Of a stretch of DNA of 39,239 bases, positions 8,011-16,518 are shown one piece after another; position 1 is the stretch's first letter; each line of letters begins with the position of its first letter. The notes under the pieces were generated by a model. The model did not search any database and had not been told where the DNA came from. It saw nothing but the letters and a program-made list of their open reading frames with translations. The position numbers and the translations under genes were made by a program. The stretch spans positions 1 to 39,239 of the forward strand of contig CAIKAW010000058.1 in the NCBI GenBank assembly GCA_903825575.1, read 5' to 3'. This DNA is from an uncultured bacterium (GTDB lineage Bacteria > Actinomycetota > Actinomycetes > S36-B12 > CAIKAW01).

Positions 8011-9171
8011 GTGGAGTTTCAACTGGACGAAGAGCAGCGAATGATCGTCGAGACCGTTCGATCGTTTGTTGAGACCGAGCTCTACCCGCACGAAGATCTT
8101 GTTGAACGCCTTGATGAAGTGCCAGTCGAACTGGCCGAGTCGATCCGTAACAAGGCATTGGCGGCAGGGCTGTACGCGGCGAACATGCCCGCCGAACTTG
8201 GCGGCGGTGGCCTAAATGCGCTGGCGCTCGCACTGGCCGAGCGCGAGCTGGGACGCGCCTCGTTCGCTTTGCAGATGATCGTCTCGCGCCCTAGCAACAT
8301 CCTGCAGGCCTGCGAAGGCGAACAGATCGAGCAGTACTTGTTGCCCACGATTCGGGGCGAGCGACACGACTGCATGGCCATCACCGAACCTGAGGCCGGC
8401 TCCGACGTTCGCAGCATGACAACTCATGCAGAACTTGTTGGATCTGATTGGGTGATCAACGGACGTAAGCAGTTCATCAGCCACGCCGACGTCGCCGACT
8501 TCGTGATTCTCTACGCGACCACCGGCATCGATGAGAGCGAACGCGGCCCGCGAAAACGCATCAGCACTTTCCTCGTCGACATGGGTACGCCTGGGTTCGA
8601 GGTCCGACGTGGCTCCGCTTGCGTTTCGCACCGGGGTTACCACAACTGCGAACTCATCTTCGATGACGTTCGAGTTCCACAAGGCGCCTTGCTAGGAGAA
8701 GAAGGCCACGGTTTCGATTTAATGGACGAATGGTTGGGCGCCACGCGCCTGACCGTGGCCGCAACGAGTGTTGGACGTGCCCGTCGGGTGTTTGAAATGA
8801 CCTTGGACTGGGCCGCAAGTCGCAAGCAGTTCGGCAAACCGATCGGGTCATTCCAGGGAGTTAGCTTCCAACTTGCCGATCTCGCGGTGGCGATCGAGGC
8901 AGCCGAATTGCTTACGCTGCAGGCCGCCTCGCGTCAGGACTCCGGAGGGATGAGCGCTCAAGACGCTGCGATGGCAAAGTTGTTCGCCTCCGAGATGCTT
9001 GCGAAGGTCACAGATACAGCAGTGCAGATCTTTGGCGGGATGGGTCTGATGGCCGAAAGCCCGATCGAACGCTGGTGGCGCGACGCCCGGGTGGAACGAA
9101 TCTGGGATGGCACCAGCGAAATTCAGCGTCATATTATTTCCAGATCGCTCCTGCGCCCCCTGGGGGCCTGA
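8011..9171 (+). CDS. Acyl-CoA dehydrogenase, likely gamma-butyrobetainyl/crotonobetainyl-CoA oxidoreductase
   Basis: The 386-residue FAD-dependent acyl-CoA dehydrogenase has [11 protein letters not shown] in the middle domain, [12 protein letters not shown] in the C-terminal helical domain, and QIFGGMGLM followed by [13 protein letters not shown]. The residue aligned with the catalytic glutamate of medium-chain enzymes (YEGT) is D366 here, and the alternative base position of isovaleryl-type enzymes (LER) reads ATR. Placed two bases before caiD, it most likely interconverts gamma-butyrobetainyl-CoA and crotonobetainyl-CoA. Similarity to E. coli CaiA is family-level, not close, so an oxidative role in aerobic beta-oxidation is as likely as a reductive one. 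The GTG start is preceded by AAGGGGG. Confidence 0.85.
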   Translation: MEFQLDEEQRMIVETVRSFVETELYPHEDLVERLDEVPVELAESIRNKALAAGLYAANMPAELGGGGLNALALALAERELGRASFALQMIVSRPSNILQACEGEQIEQYLLPTIRGERHDCMAITEPEAGSDVRSMTTHAELVGSDWVINGRKQFISHADVADFVILYATTGIDESERGPRKRISTFLVDMGTPGFEVRRGSACVSHRGYHNCELIFDDVRVPQGALLGEEGHGFDLMDEWLGATRLTVAATSVGRARRVFEMTLDWAASRKQFGKPIGSFQGVSFQLADLAVAIEAAELLTLQAASRQDSGGMSAQDAAMAKLFASEMLAKVTDTAVQIFGGMGLMAESPIERWWRDARVERIWDGTSEIQRHIISRSLLRPLGA

Positions 9172-9173
9172 GG

Positions 9174-9962
9174 ATGACCGAGCACCAAGACGTAAGCGTT
9201 GAACGACGTGGTGAGGTGCTGGTGGTCACCCTCGACCGCCCGAAAGCTAACGCAATCGACGCCCCCACGAGCCACGCTTTGTATCGAGCCTTCGCGGAAC
9301 TGCGCGATGATCCGATGCTTCGCGTTGGAATCATCACTTCGGCCGGAACCCGCTTCTTCTCTGCCGGTTGGGACCTGAAGGCGGCCGCGGCCGGTGAGGC
9401 CGTCGACGCGGACTGGGGACCCGGCGGATTTGCCGGTATCACGGAGTTCTACGACATTGGTAAACCAGTGATCGCAGCCGTCAATGGACTCGCACTTGGC
9501 GGGGGCTTCGAACTCGCTCTGGCTGCTGATCTGATTGTCACCGCAGACCACGTCGAGTTCGGGACGCCGGAAGTAAAGCTAGGGATCGTCCCGGACGCTG
9601 GCGGTCTCCAGCGGATTCCTGCCCGGGTCCCGGCAGCAATCGCCGCAGAGCTCCTGCTAACTGGGCGACGGATTTTGGCTGCTGAAGCGCTGCGTTGGGG
9701 GTTAGTCAATCGAGTCGTGCCGGCCGCTGACCTCATGGCGAATGCGTTCGAACTGGCCGATCAGATCATCTCTTCGGCGCCGCTGTCGGTCGCCACGGTC
9801 CTCGAAGTCATGCACGCGACCGCTGGCCAAAACGCCGAATCCGGATTCGCGACGATGCGCAGTGGCGATTCCAGTTACTCGCGACTCCTAACTTCCGAAG
9901 ATGCACAAGAAGGTCCGCGAGCGTTCGTCGAAAAACGTCCACCGCGCTGGCAAGGTCGTTAA
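9174..9962 (+). CDS. caiD: Carnitinyl-CoA dehydratase / crotonobetainyl-CoA hydratase
   Basis: The 262-residue crotonase-fold enzyme is strikingly like E. coli CaiD as recalled. Shared segments include [62 protein letters not shown] and a C-terminal EGPxAFxEKR motif. Length is nearly identical (261 in E. coli). Both crotonase catalytic glutamates are present, E113 (GGGFE) and E133 (TPEVKLG). The enzyme adds water to crotonobetainyl-CoA to give L-carnitinyl-CoA, reversibly. An in-frame ATG at 9075 lies inside the acyl-CoA dehydrogenase gene; the ATG at 9174, two bases after that gene's stop, matches the CaiD N-terminus. It sits in the operon without caiB, caiC or caiT neighbours. Confidence 0.92.
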   Translation: MTEHQDVSVERRGEVLVVTLDRPKANAIDAPTSHALYRAFAELRDDPMLRVGIITSAGTRFFSAGWDLKAAAAGEAVDADWGPGGFAGITEFYDIGKPVIAAVNGLALGGGFELALAADLIVTADHVEFGTPEVKLGIVPDAGGLQRIPARVPAAIAAELLLTGRRILAAEALRWGLVNRVVPAADLMANAFELADQIISSAPLSVATVLEVMHATAGQNAESGFATMRSGDSSYSRLLTSEDAQEGPRAFVEKRPPRWQGR

Positions 9963-9987
9963 CAACTACACCACGACAAGGAATCAA

Positions 9988-10893
9988 ATGCGCCAAATGA
10001 GTAGTGCTGCGTTCATCACTTGTGCGATCACAGGCGCGGGTGACTCGACAGGAGTCAGTGACAAGGTCCCGGTGACACCGGAACAAATCGCGGCCTCTGC
10101 ACTTGAGGCCGCGGCCGCCGGTGCAGCTGTCGTCCACATCCACGTCCGGAACCCAGAGACAGGGAAGGGTGCGCGCAACGTCGAGTACTACCGCGAAGTT
10201 GTCGAGCGGGTACGCGCATCTGGAACTGACGTCATCATTAACCTCACAAGCGGTATGGGTGGCGACCTAGTCCTGGGTGGCGCCGAGAACCCTTTGCCCA
10301 TCAGCCAAGCCGGAACCGACATGGCCGGGGCAACCGAACGACTGTTGCATGTAGCCGAACTGCTCCCTGAGATCTGCACTCTTGACTGCGGCACTATGAA
10401 CTTCGCGGCTGGCGGTGAATACATCATGGTGAATACCCCTGGTGTGGTCCGCGAGATGGCCCGCCAGATCCGTGACCTCGGCGTGCGCCCCGAGGTGGAG
10501 ATCTTCGATACCGGCGATCTGGTTCTGCTTAACGAACTCGTGGACGAGGGGCTAATTGATAGCCCGGCCATGATTCAACTGTGTATGGGAATCCCCTACG
10601 GGGCGCCAAACGATCCGCTGACACTTGCTGCAATGGTCAATCGGCTGCCAGCCGGAGCGATCTTCTCAGCATTCTCGATCGGACGATTCCAACTTCCCTA
10701 CGTCGCGCAAGCGGTGCTTGCGGGTGGGAACGTGCGCGTCGGGCTAGAAGACAACATCTACCTGTCTAAGGGTGTGCTCGCTAGCAATGGCGACCTCGTT
10801 TCACGCGCGGTCACGATCTTGGAAGCCATGAACATCCGCGTTATCGGCCCCGCAGAGGCGCGCGACCAGTTGGGCACCGTGAACCATGGCTGA
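9988..10893 (+). CDS. cdhC: BKACE (DUF849) 3-dehydrocarnitine cleavage enzyme
   Basis: The 301-residue beta-keto acid cleavage enzyme has the metal-binding pair H50/H52 in HIHVRNPETG, the NLTSGMGGD strand and the C-terminal VGLEDNIYLSKG with E254-D255. BKACE enzymes transfer an acyl group from a beta-keto acid to acetyl-CoA. With 3-dehydrocarnitine the products are betainyl-CoA and acetoacetate. The carnitine dehydrogenase that makes 3-dehydrocarnitine overlaps the end of this gene by eight bases, which strongly supports that substrate. The ATG at 9988, preceded by AAGGA, is chosen; an upstream in-frame ATG at 9901 would overlap caiD by 62 bases. Confidence 0.9.
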   Translation: MRQMSSAAFITCAITGAGDSTGVSDKVPVTPEQIAASALEAAAAGAAVVHIHVRNPETGKGARNVEYYREVVERVRASGTDVIINLTSGMGGDLVLGGAENPLPISQAGTDMAGATERLLHVAELLPEICTLDCGTMNFAAGGEYIMVNTPGVVREMARQIRDLGVRPEVEIFDTGDLVLLNELVDEGLIDSPAMIQLCMGIPYGAPNDPLTLAAMVNRLPAGAIFSAFSIGRFQLPYVAQAVLAGGNVRVGLEDNIYLSKGVLASNGDLVSRAVTILEAMNIRVIGPAEARDQLGTVNHG

Positions 10894-11887
10894 CGGGCGA
10901 GCCGGCCACGTCCGCACCGTCGGCTTGCTAGGCGGCGGAGTGATTGGTGGCGGTTGGGCCGCGCGCTTCCTGCTGAACGGGATCGACGTCAAGTTGTTCG
11001 ACCCGGATCCGAATGCAGAACGCAAGATGACCGAGATGCTAAACAACGCCAGGTCCGCATGGGCCAGCCTTACCGAGGTCAGGCTGCCGACTGAGGGAAG
11101 TTGGACGATCGTTGGCTCAGCAGCGGAAGCGGCTACCGGAGTCGAGTTCTTGCAGGAAAGCGCGCCCGAACGGCTCGACCTCAAGCAGAACTTATTGGCT
11201 GAGGCCGATTCGGCCGCGGCGCCGGATGTGGTGTTCGGGTCTTCAACGTCCGGACTTCGTCCGACGTTGCTTGCGGCCAACATGGCGCACCCCGAACGAC
11301 TTGTCGTCGCCCACCCGTTCAATCCGGTGTACCTGCTTCCACTAGTCGAGGTTTGCGCCGGCGAGAAGACAACGCCCGAGAGCGTCGACCGCGCAGTTGC
11401 CGTCTATGAATCACTTGGCATGCGACCGCTGCGCGTACGCAAGGAGATCGACGGCTTCATCGCCGACCGGCTTCTAGAAGCGCTCTGGCGCGAAGCGCTT
11501 TGGCTGGTCAACGATGGGGTGGCAACCGTTAGCGAAGTTGATGATGCGATTCGCTTCGGAGCCGGGTTGCGATGGTCGTTCATGGGGACCATGCAGACCT
11601 ATCGGATCGCCGGCGGCGAGGGTGGAATGCGGCATTTCATGGAGCAGTTCGGCCCCGCCTTGCAATGGCCATGGACGAAGTTGATGGACGTACCGGAACT
11701 CACGGACGAACTCCTTGACCGGATCGCCGAGCAGTCAGACGAACAGGTCGGTGGTGCGGATGTGCGCGACCTCGAGCGACTACGCGACCGCTGTTTGGTC
11801 GCAGTTATGCAGGCACTGCGCGGCGTTCCATATGGAGCTGGGGAAGTACTCGCCGATTACGAACGTTCTCTAGCCGCCCGGACATAG
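10886..11887 (+). CDS. cdhA: L-carnitine 3-dehydrogenase
   Basis: The 333-residue protein has the 3-hydroxyacyl-CoA dehydrogenase fold. A Rossmann motif (GLLGGGVIGGGWAA) is followed by FDPDP, whose aspartate indicates NAD. It shares long blocks with Pseudomonas CdhA as recalled: QESAPERLDLK, SSTSGL, HPFNPVYLLPLVEV, YESLGMRPL, GFIADRLLEALWREAL, LVNDGVAT, and IRFGAGLRWSFMGT. The enzyme oxidises L-carnitine to 3-dehydrocarnitine with NAD+ (EC 1.1.1.108). The start lies in the last codons of the BKACE gene, indicating translational coupling, and a strong hairpin ends the operon three bases after the stop. This is one of the safest assignments in the window. Confidence 0.94.
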   Translation: MADGRAGHVRTVGLLGGGVIGGGWAARFLLNGIDVKLFDPDPNAERKMTEMLNNARSAWASLTEVRLPTEGSWTIVGSAAEAATGVEFLQESAPERLDLKQNLLAEADSAAAPDVVFGSSTSGLRPTLLAANMAHPERLVVAHPFNPVYLLPLVEVCAGEKTTPESVDRAVAVYESLGMRPLRVRKEIDGFIADRLLEALWREALWLVNDGVATVSEVDDAIRFGAGLRWSFMGTMQTYRIAGGEGGMRHFMEQFGPALQWPWTKLMDVPELTDELLDRIAEQSDEQVGGADVRDLERLRDRCLVAVMQALRGVPYGAGEVLADYERSLAART

Positions 11888-11889
11888 CA

Positions 11890-11927
11890 CTGGGGTGTCG
11901 GACAGCCGTGGCCATCCGATACCCCAG
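11890..11927. terminator. Bidirectional terminator at the end of the carnitine operon
   Basis: A 13-base arm starting CTGGGGT (11890-11902) pairs with an arm ending ACCCCAG (11915-11927) with a single G-U or mismatch position and a 12-base loop. It lies between the convergent carnitine dehydrogenase and MFS transporter genes and could stop transcription from both sides. No T tract is present. Confidence 0.8.
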
Positions 11928-11944
11928 GCGCCCGCCCCCAAACT

Positions 11945-13468
11945 TCAGCCGATTGCAACCGGCACTTCGTCGTCTTCACTCACGGCGTCCTTGCCAACTC
12001 GGATTAGCACTAGGACGACCACAGCAGCCAACAACATGAAGCCCGCGCCAAATACGAAGGCTTTCGTGTAGCCACGCGTCAGACCGTAGGGAACCGCCAG
12101 TGCGCCAAGGTGCGACGAGTTCACGGCGATGTAACTAGTTGCGGCCGTCGTTGCCACTGTGTTTAGCAGGGCGGTGCCCAGCGACCCACCCACTTGCTGG
12201 CTGGTGTTGATCAGCGCACTTGCAACACCCGCGTCATGTCCACCGACGCCGTGCAGCGAAGTGCTTGCCAACGGGATGAAGTTCAACGCCATGCCAACAC
12301 TCATCAACACCATGGCCGGGAAGATGTGAAGCCAGTAACTGCTCGTTGGCGTGATGCGACTTAGGAGGAGCAGCCCTGTTGCGGCAAGCACCAACCCGGG
12401 CACCATCAAAGGCCGCGGCCCAATCTTGGGCAGCAAGTTAGCGGCCACTCCCGCCGTGAGAATGATGCCGATCGAGAACGGCAAGAAGGCAAATCCAGCC
12501 TTGATCGGCGAGTAGTGCAGCACTACCTGCAGGTAGAGCCCGAGGAACAAGAACATCGCGAATAGGCCGATGCCCACGATTAGCGACGCTAGGTAAGAAC
12601 CCCCACGGTTCCGTTCCAAGAGAACTCGCATCGGCAAGAGCGGGTGTGTGGTGCGAACTTCGATGATGAAGAACGCCACCAGCAGGATGACGGCTGCGGC
12701 GAACCAGGCAAGCGTGCTGCCCTCGGTCCAGTGAGCGCTGTCCGTGATTCCGTGCGGGGCAGCCTTGGTGAAGCCGTAAACGAGTGCGACCAACCCACCA
12801 GTGGCAGTGATAGCCCCGGGGATGTCGTACTTGGTGTTGCCAGTTGCCTTCGACTCCTTGATGATCGGAACCGCTCCAGCCACGGCGATGAGCGCGATGG
12901 GCACGTTCACCAAGAGACACCAGCGCCATGAGAGGTACTCAGTTAGCACCCCGCCAAGAAGAAGTCCGATAGCTGCACCGCCACCGGCGATGGCACCATA
13001 GACACCGAACGCCTTGGCGCGTTCCTTCGGTTCATGGAAAGTGACGGTCAGCAACGACAACGCGGCCGGTGCCAACATGGCTCCGAATCCACCCTGAAGG
13101 GCCCTGGCCGCGAAAAGTAATCCGGAGTTGATTGCGGCAGCGCCCAGCGCAGACGCACCGGCGAAGCCCAGAAGCCCAATGATGAACATCTTCTTGCGGC
13201 CTACGTAGTCGGCGATCCGACCGCCCAGCAGGAGGAGGCCGCCAAAGGCCAAGGTGTAGGCCGTCACGATCCACTGTTGATTGGCATCAGAAATGTGCAA
13301 CGCATGCTTGGCTGACGGCAGCGCCAAGTTCACGATGGAAGCATCCAGCACGACCATCAACTGCGCGATCGCGATAACGCTGAGCGCCTTCCAGCGGTTT
13401 GGATCTAGTTCACGCGTCGCGGCAACGGGCGGTGCGATGGGCTCGAGTGCGGGCAAACGGTCGTCCAT
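11945..13468 (-). CDS. DHA2-family (EmrB/QacA-type) MFS drug exporter
   Basis: The 507-residue protein has about 14 hydrophobic segments. It has the DHA2 signatures: VVLDASIVNLALP in TM1, an intact motif A (GGRIADYVGRKKMF) and a motif C region in TM5 (GAIAGGGAAIGLLLGGVL) that lacks the usual GP pair. Proton-driven export of hydrophobic compounds is the family role. It has no adjacent regulator of its own and converges on the carnitine operon across the hairpin at 11890-11927. About 105 bases upstream hold no gene. The ATG start has GGAGG about 11 bases upstream, a little far. Confidence 0.88.
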   Translation of the reverse strand: MDDRLPALEPIAPPVAATRELDPNRWKALSVIAIAQLMVVLDASIVNLALPSAKHALHISDANQQWIVTAYTLAFGGLLLLGGRIADYVGRKKMFIIGLLGFAGASALGAAAINSGLLFAARALQGGFGAMLAPAALSLLTVTFHEPKERAKAFGVYGAIAGGGAAIGLLLGGVLTEYLSWRWCLLVNVPIALIAVAGAVPIIKESKATGNTKYDIPGAITATGGLVALVYGFTKAAPHGITDSAHWTEGSTLAWFAAAVILLVAFFIIEVRTTHPLLPMRVLLERNRGGSYLASLIVGIGLFAMFLFLGLYLQVVLHYSPIKAGFAFLPFSIGIILTAGVAANLLPKIGPRPLMVPGLVLAATGLLLLSRITPTSSYWLHIFPAMVLMSVGMALNFIPLASTSLHGVGGHDAGVASALINTSQQVGGSLGTALLNTVATTAATSYIAVNSSHLGALAVPYGLTRGYTKAFVFGAGFMLLAAVVVLVLIRVGKDAVSEDDEVPVAIG

Positions 13469-13573
13469 ACGGGCAAGGCCTCCAGGTTCGGGTCAACTTC
13501 TGCCAAACCCCTCTAAAGCCCTAGGTATTCCCACGGCCGCCATGCTCAGCCGCAAATTCGGCCCAGAATCGTT

Positions 13574-14197
13574 TCAGATTCCCGAACTTGGCGATGCGGT
13601 TGGGGCCGCAGGTTCCCCGGGCCCGTGGCCGGCACCATCACCTGCTTCGCTAGGCCTGCCAAGACCGTCGAGTGCCAGCGTCACGATCGGGTTGCCGCTG
13701 ATCTGCTCGGTTGCCTGAACTCGAACGGCGTCGCCAACCTTCAGGTCGCCGATCGCAGCCTTGGTTCGGTCCTTGCCAACCCGGCTCTTAGCGTCGAAGG
13801 CGTACGTGGCGCTAAATCCGTCGGCGCTCCTAACCGTGATGGTTGTGCCATCGTTGGCGGTGACCACGCCCACCTGATTGTCAATTGTTGAGTAGGCGTT
13901 CGGGCCGGTCTGCAGGGTCTCAGAGCCGTGCAGTGCACGGCCCATTCGCTGTGCGCCAATGCCCATTCCCGGCCGCTGGCCGCCCATCCCGATGCCCGGA
14001 CCCAGGCCGGCGCCTTTGCGCCCGGGCTGTTGGGAGCCAGTAGGAGTCGGCTTTGTCGCAGCGTCCGAGTTGCTTCCGGAAGCCGATGCCACACCGAGCG
14101 TGGCCAAGGTGCCGCCCGCGAGAAGTCCAGCTCCCAGCAGTCCTACGGCCATCAGCCGACTCCGCTGTGGACGGCCTGCAGTCTCCATGTCTTCCAT
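13574..14197 (-). CDS. Membrane-anchored or secreted DUF5666-like protein
   Basis: The 207-residue protein has a basic N-terminus, then a hydrophobic segment (about residues 13-36, LMAVGLLGAGLLAGGTLATLG) ending in ASASGS that may be cleaved or serve as an anchor. A low-complexity Gly/Met/Pro/Arg linker follows (about 50-90, with GPGIGMGGQRPGMGIG). The small beta domain (about 100-170) has VGVVTANDGTTITVRSADG and IGDLKVGDAVRVQA, the pattern of DUF5666/OB-like extracytoplasmic domains. The tail is rich in Gly, Pro and Ser. The ATG at 14197 has AGGAG five bases upstream; an in-frame ATG at 14224 has none. A -10-like TAGGTT at 14229-14234 would place the transcript start near 14222. Function is unknown. 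Confidence 0.75.
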   Translation of the reverse strand: MEDMETAGRPQRSRLMAVGLLGAGLLAGGTLATLGVASASGSNSDAATKPTPTGSQQPGRKGAGLGPGIGMGGQRPGMGIGAQRMGRALHGSETLQTGPNAYSTIDNQVGVVTANDGTTITVRSADGFSATYAFDAKSRVGKDRTKAAIGDLKVGDAVRVQATEQISGNPIVTLALDGLGRPSEAGDGAGHGPGEPAAPTASPSSGI

Positions 14198-14292
14198 AGC
14201 AACTCCTATCGGGTTGAGTTTCATCAGAAACCTAACCCGAGATTCCCAATTCAACCCTGAAGATCGCCTGAGAGGGCTTCCCAGAAAGGCGG

Positions 14293-14604
14293 CTAGCTGG
14301 CTTGAGAAAGCAGAGCGGTGACTTGGCGGGTGACCACCCGTTCAGCGATGAACGACATGAACGGAATGGTTCCCGAGATCATGATGAGCACGGCGCGCAC
14401 CGGGTTCCACTTCAGCCGAACAGCCAGATCAAGGGCGGCCAGTAGGTAGATAACAAACAAGAACCCATGCAGGGGGCCAACCACCGACGACAGCTGGGGC
14501 TTGTTGGCGAAATGGTGCAAGGGGACGGCAACGAAGACCAGGACCAGCAGCATCACGCCGACAACCCAAGCAATGATGCGGAACCGCTTTAGCGCTGCAG
14601 CCAC
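14293..14604 (-). CDS. DUF3817 family small membrane protein
   Basis: The 103-residue protein has three hydrophobic segments, at about residues 8-28, 40-60 and 68-88. HHFANKP lies after the first, GPLHGFLFVIYLLAALDLAVR in the second, and a conserved PFMSFIAERVV near the end. This matches the DUF3817 family found in many actinobacteria, often near SURF1 or cytochrome-oxidase-related genes. The GTG start has AGGAG six bases upstream. It lies 50 bases after the SURF1 stop on the same strand. No biochemical role is known to me. Confidence 0.8.
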   Translation of the reverse strand: MAAALKRFRIIAWVVGVMLLVLVFVAVPLHHFANKPQLSSVVGPLHGFLFVIYLLAALDLAVRLKWNPVRAVLIMISGTIPFMSFIAERVVTRQVTALLSQAS

Positions 14605-14654
14605 TTGCTGCTCCTTGTCCGAGCCAGGGCAGGGGATCTCCCGCCGACCCGACT

Positions 14655-15407
14655 CTATCGACTGCCCTCGACGTTGGCCGGCGGCGCAGCGCGGTCCCGC
14701 CGATCGTCACGGACTACTTTGGCGACGAAGAAGATGACGAACACCGCAAAGATCCACCATTGAATCGCGTACAAGGTGTTCTGCCAGCGCAAGCCCGACG
14801 CACGAATTGCTACCGGCACCGAAACACCTGTCAGCGACGATGTTGGCAACTGTTCGGTGAGAATCGCGTAGCCATCGCGGATCGAATACGGCAGAAGCGT
14901 CACCAGTTCTTCGGTGGTAATGCTGGCTAGCTCTCCCGAAGGCGGCAGCGGACGCCCAGCAGGATTCTCGGAAGGTTCGAGCGCGCCCGTCACGATGATG
15001 CTGCCGGCTGGCGGTGGTGGTGCCGCGCTACCCGCGGGAACGGAGCCGCGGATGACCACCAGCCCAGACCCGTCAGATAGTCGCAATGGCGTGAGTACCC
15101 ATGCCAAAGTCGCAGTGCTTCGATCGACCACCAAGAATTGGTGCGCAGCGTCATATTCGCCGCTCGCCGTAATCAACCGTCCACTGGCCGAATCGTTTAG
15201 CGCCTGCCCAAGCAGGCTTACTCGATCGAGCGGAACCGCCAGCCCACTGACGCTGGACACGGTTGGCCGATGTGCTCGGCCAAGTTGCCAAAAACCGAGC
15301 AGAACGAATACCAGCACGAGCAGGAGACCGAACAAGCTCAGTGCGACCCAGCGGCGAAGATCGCGAGTGCGGTCTGTAGAACTTCGCCGCGGTGGCACAT
15401 CAGCCAA
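14655..15407 (-). CDS. SURF1 family cytochrome oxidase assembly protein
   Basis: The 250-residue protein has the SURF1 topology. A cytoplasmic basic N-terminus leads to one membrane helix (about 20-42) ending in GFWQLGRA, the conserved entry motif. A large extracytoplasmic domain (about 45-210) contains VIRGSVP and LRWQNTLYAIQWW. A second helix (about 213-233) precedes a short basic tail. SURF1 proteins help insert haem a into the aa3-type oxidase. The TTG at 15407 starts two bases after the stop of the small membrane protein; a GTG at 15398 is an alternative. No oxidase genes are in the window. Confidence 0.85.
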   Translation of the reverse strand: MADVPPRRSSTDRTRDLRRWVALSLFGLLLVLVFVLLGFWQLGRAHRPTVSSVSGLAVPLDRVSLLGQALNDSASGRLITASGEYDAAHQFLVVDRSTATLAWVLTPLRLSDGSGLVVIRGSVPAGSAAPPPPAGSIIVTGALEPSENPAGRPLPPSGELASITTEELVTLLPYSIRDGYAILTEQLPTSSLTGVSVPVAIRASGLRWQNTLYAIQWWIFAVFVIFFVAKVVRDDRRDRAAPPANVEGSR

Positions 15408-15409
15408 CG

Positions 15410-15622
15410 TCAGGCCCCGGCGGACTTGTCGCCGAATGACTCAGGAACTCGGCCTAACTGCTTGCGCAGCGATCGAAACAGGAAGACTGCCGCGCCCACC
15501 AAAGATAGGAAGACCAAGGGGCCAAGGAAACCTGGCGTGACCTTCGACGTGTCGACGGGCAATGACTGCGACATCAAGGGCGATGGCGATGGACTTGAAA
15601 GGGCCACTAGCAGATGCAACAT
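15410..15622 (-). CDS. Small single-pass membrane protein after mca
   Basis: This is a 70-residue protein with a short hydrophobic N-terminus (MLHLLVALSS), a Pro/Ser-rich stretch, one clear membrane helix (FLGPLVFLSLVGAAVFLF) and a basic, positive-inside tail (RSLRKQLGRVPESFG). Its ATG overlaps the mca stop by four bases (ATGA), which fixes the start; a longer reading to 15691 would run inside mca. A small membrane protein in the same place follows mca in mycobacteria (Rv1083, from memory). The tight coupling suggests a role linked to mycothiol-dependent detoxification, but none is established. Confidence 0.78.
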   Translation of the reverse strand: MLHLLVALSSPSPSPLMSQSLPVDTSKVTPGFLGPLVFLSLVGAAVFLFRSLRKQLGRVPESFGDKSAGA

Positions 15623-16497
15623 CAGCTCTCCGATTCTGCATTGCGCAGGCCCGAAAACAAGTCGTCTTCTGGGACCGTAGCTGGAATCCAAGCTCGGGCG
15701 AGCTGGTAATCCTCAGTCGGCCAAACCTGCGCCTGCAAATCCAACGGCAGACTGAACCAGCGCCCGGCTGGATCGATCTGCGAAGCATGGGCCCGCAGCG
15801 CATCGTCGCGAAGTCCAAAGAACTCGGCGCATGGAACGCGCGTCGTGACTCGATCAGCGTCGTGCGGCCGGTCCTCCCAGTTGGCGAGCCACTCCTCGTA
15901 GGGACTGTCGATGCCCGAAGCAAGGGCAGCTTCGTGAAGCGCCACGAGCTTGGGCTTGTGAAAAGTCATGTGGTAGTAGAGCTTGCTCACCTGCCAACCG
16001 ACGACACCATCCGACGCAGGACGGGCCGCATCCTCGATCGCCGCGATGGTGACCTCGTGGGTGCGAATGTGATCTGGGTGCGGATAGCCGCCGTGCTCGT
16101 CGTAGGTCGTAACGACGTGCGGACGATATGACCTGATCAGTGCGGTCAACGGTGCGGTGGCCACGGCCAATGGCAACTGCGCGAAGCAGCCCTGTGGCAG
16201 CGGTGGTTTTGGATCGCCCTCGGGATAGCCGGAGTCTTCAAACCCCAGCCAGGTGTGGTCGACCGCAAGGATTTCAGCGGCCCGAGCCATTTCCAGTCGT
16301 CGAAGGACGGCCAAACCGTCGGGGGTGTGGGTCAGATCTAGGCCGGGATTCAGCACATCGCCACGTTCGCCACCGGTACAGGTGACCACCAGGACCGAGA
16401 TTCCTTCGCGAACATAGCGAGCCGCGGAAGCCGCTCCCTTGCTCGACTCATCGTCGGGGTGGGCATGCACAGCCATGAGACGCAGTGGACCGGGCAC
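15622..16497 (-). CDS. mca: Mycothiol S-conjugate amidase
   Basis: The 291-residue zinc amidase of the MshB/Mca (LmbE-like) family has AHPDDESSKG, giving zinc ligands H13 and D16. The lysine K20 marks Mca rather than the deacetylase MshB. HPDH at 140-143 supplies the third ligand. Mca cleaves mycothiol S-conjugates to a mercapturic acid and GlcN-Ins, completing detoxification of electrophiles in the cytoplasm. The GTG start has GAGG seven bases upstream. It diverges from the DUF4307 gene over 69 bases and is coupled to the small membrane protein. The neighbourhood mca, DUF4307, greA matches mycobacteria. Confidence 0.93.
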   Translation of the reverse strand: MPGPLRLMAVHAHPDDESSKGAASAARYVREGISVLVVTCTGGERGDVLNPGLDLTHTPDGLAVLRRLEMARAAEILAVDHTWLGFEDSGYPEGDPKPPLPQGCFAQLPLAVATAPLTALIRSYRPHVVTTYDEHGGYPHPDHIRTHEVTIAAIEDAARPASDGVVGWQVSKLYYHMTFHKPKLVALHEAALASGIDSPYEEWLANWEDRPHDADRVTTRVPCAEFFGLRDDALRAHASQIDPAGRWFSLPLDLQAQVWPTEDYQLARAWIPATVPEDDLFSGLRNAESES

Positions 16498-16518
16498 GTT
16501 CCCACCTCTCTACTAAGG

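Noticed and set aside
6118-11887. Reading the cluster as ordinary fatty acid beta-oxidation
   Set aside because: The hydratase and dehydrogenase match CaiD and carnitine dehydrogenase in long specific blocks, and a BKACE enzyme replaces the thiolase.
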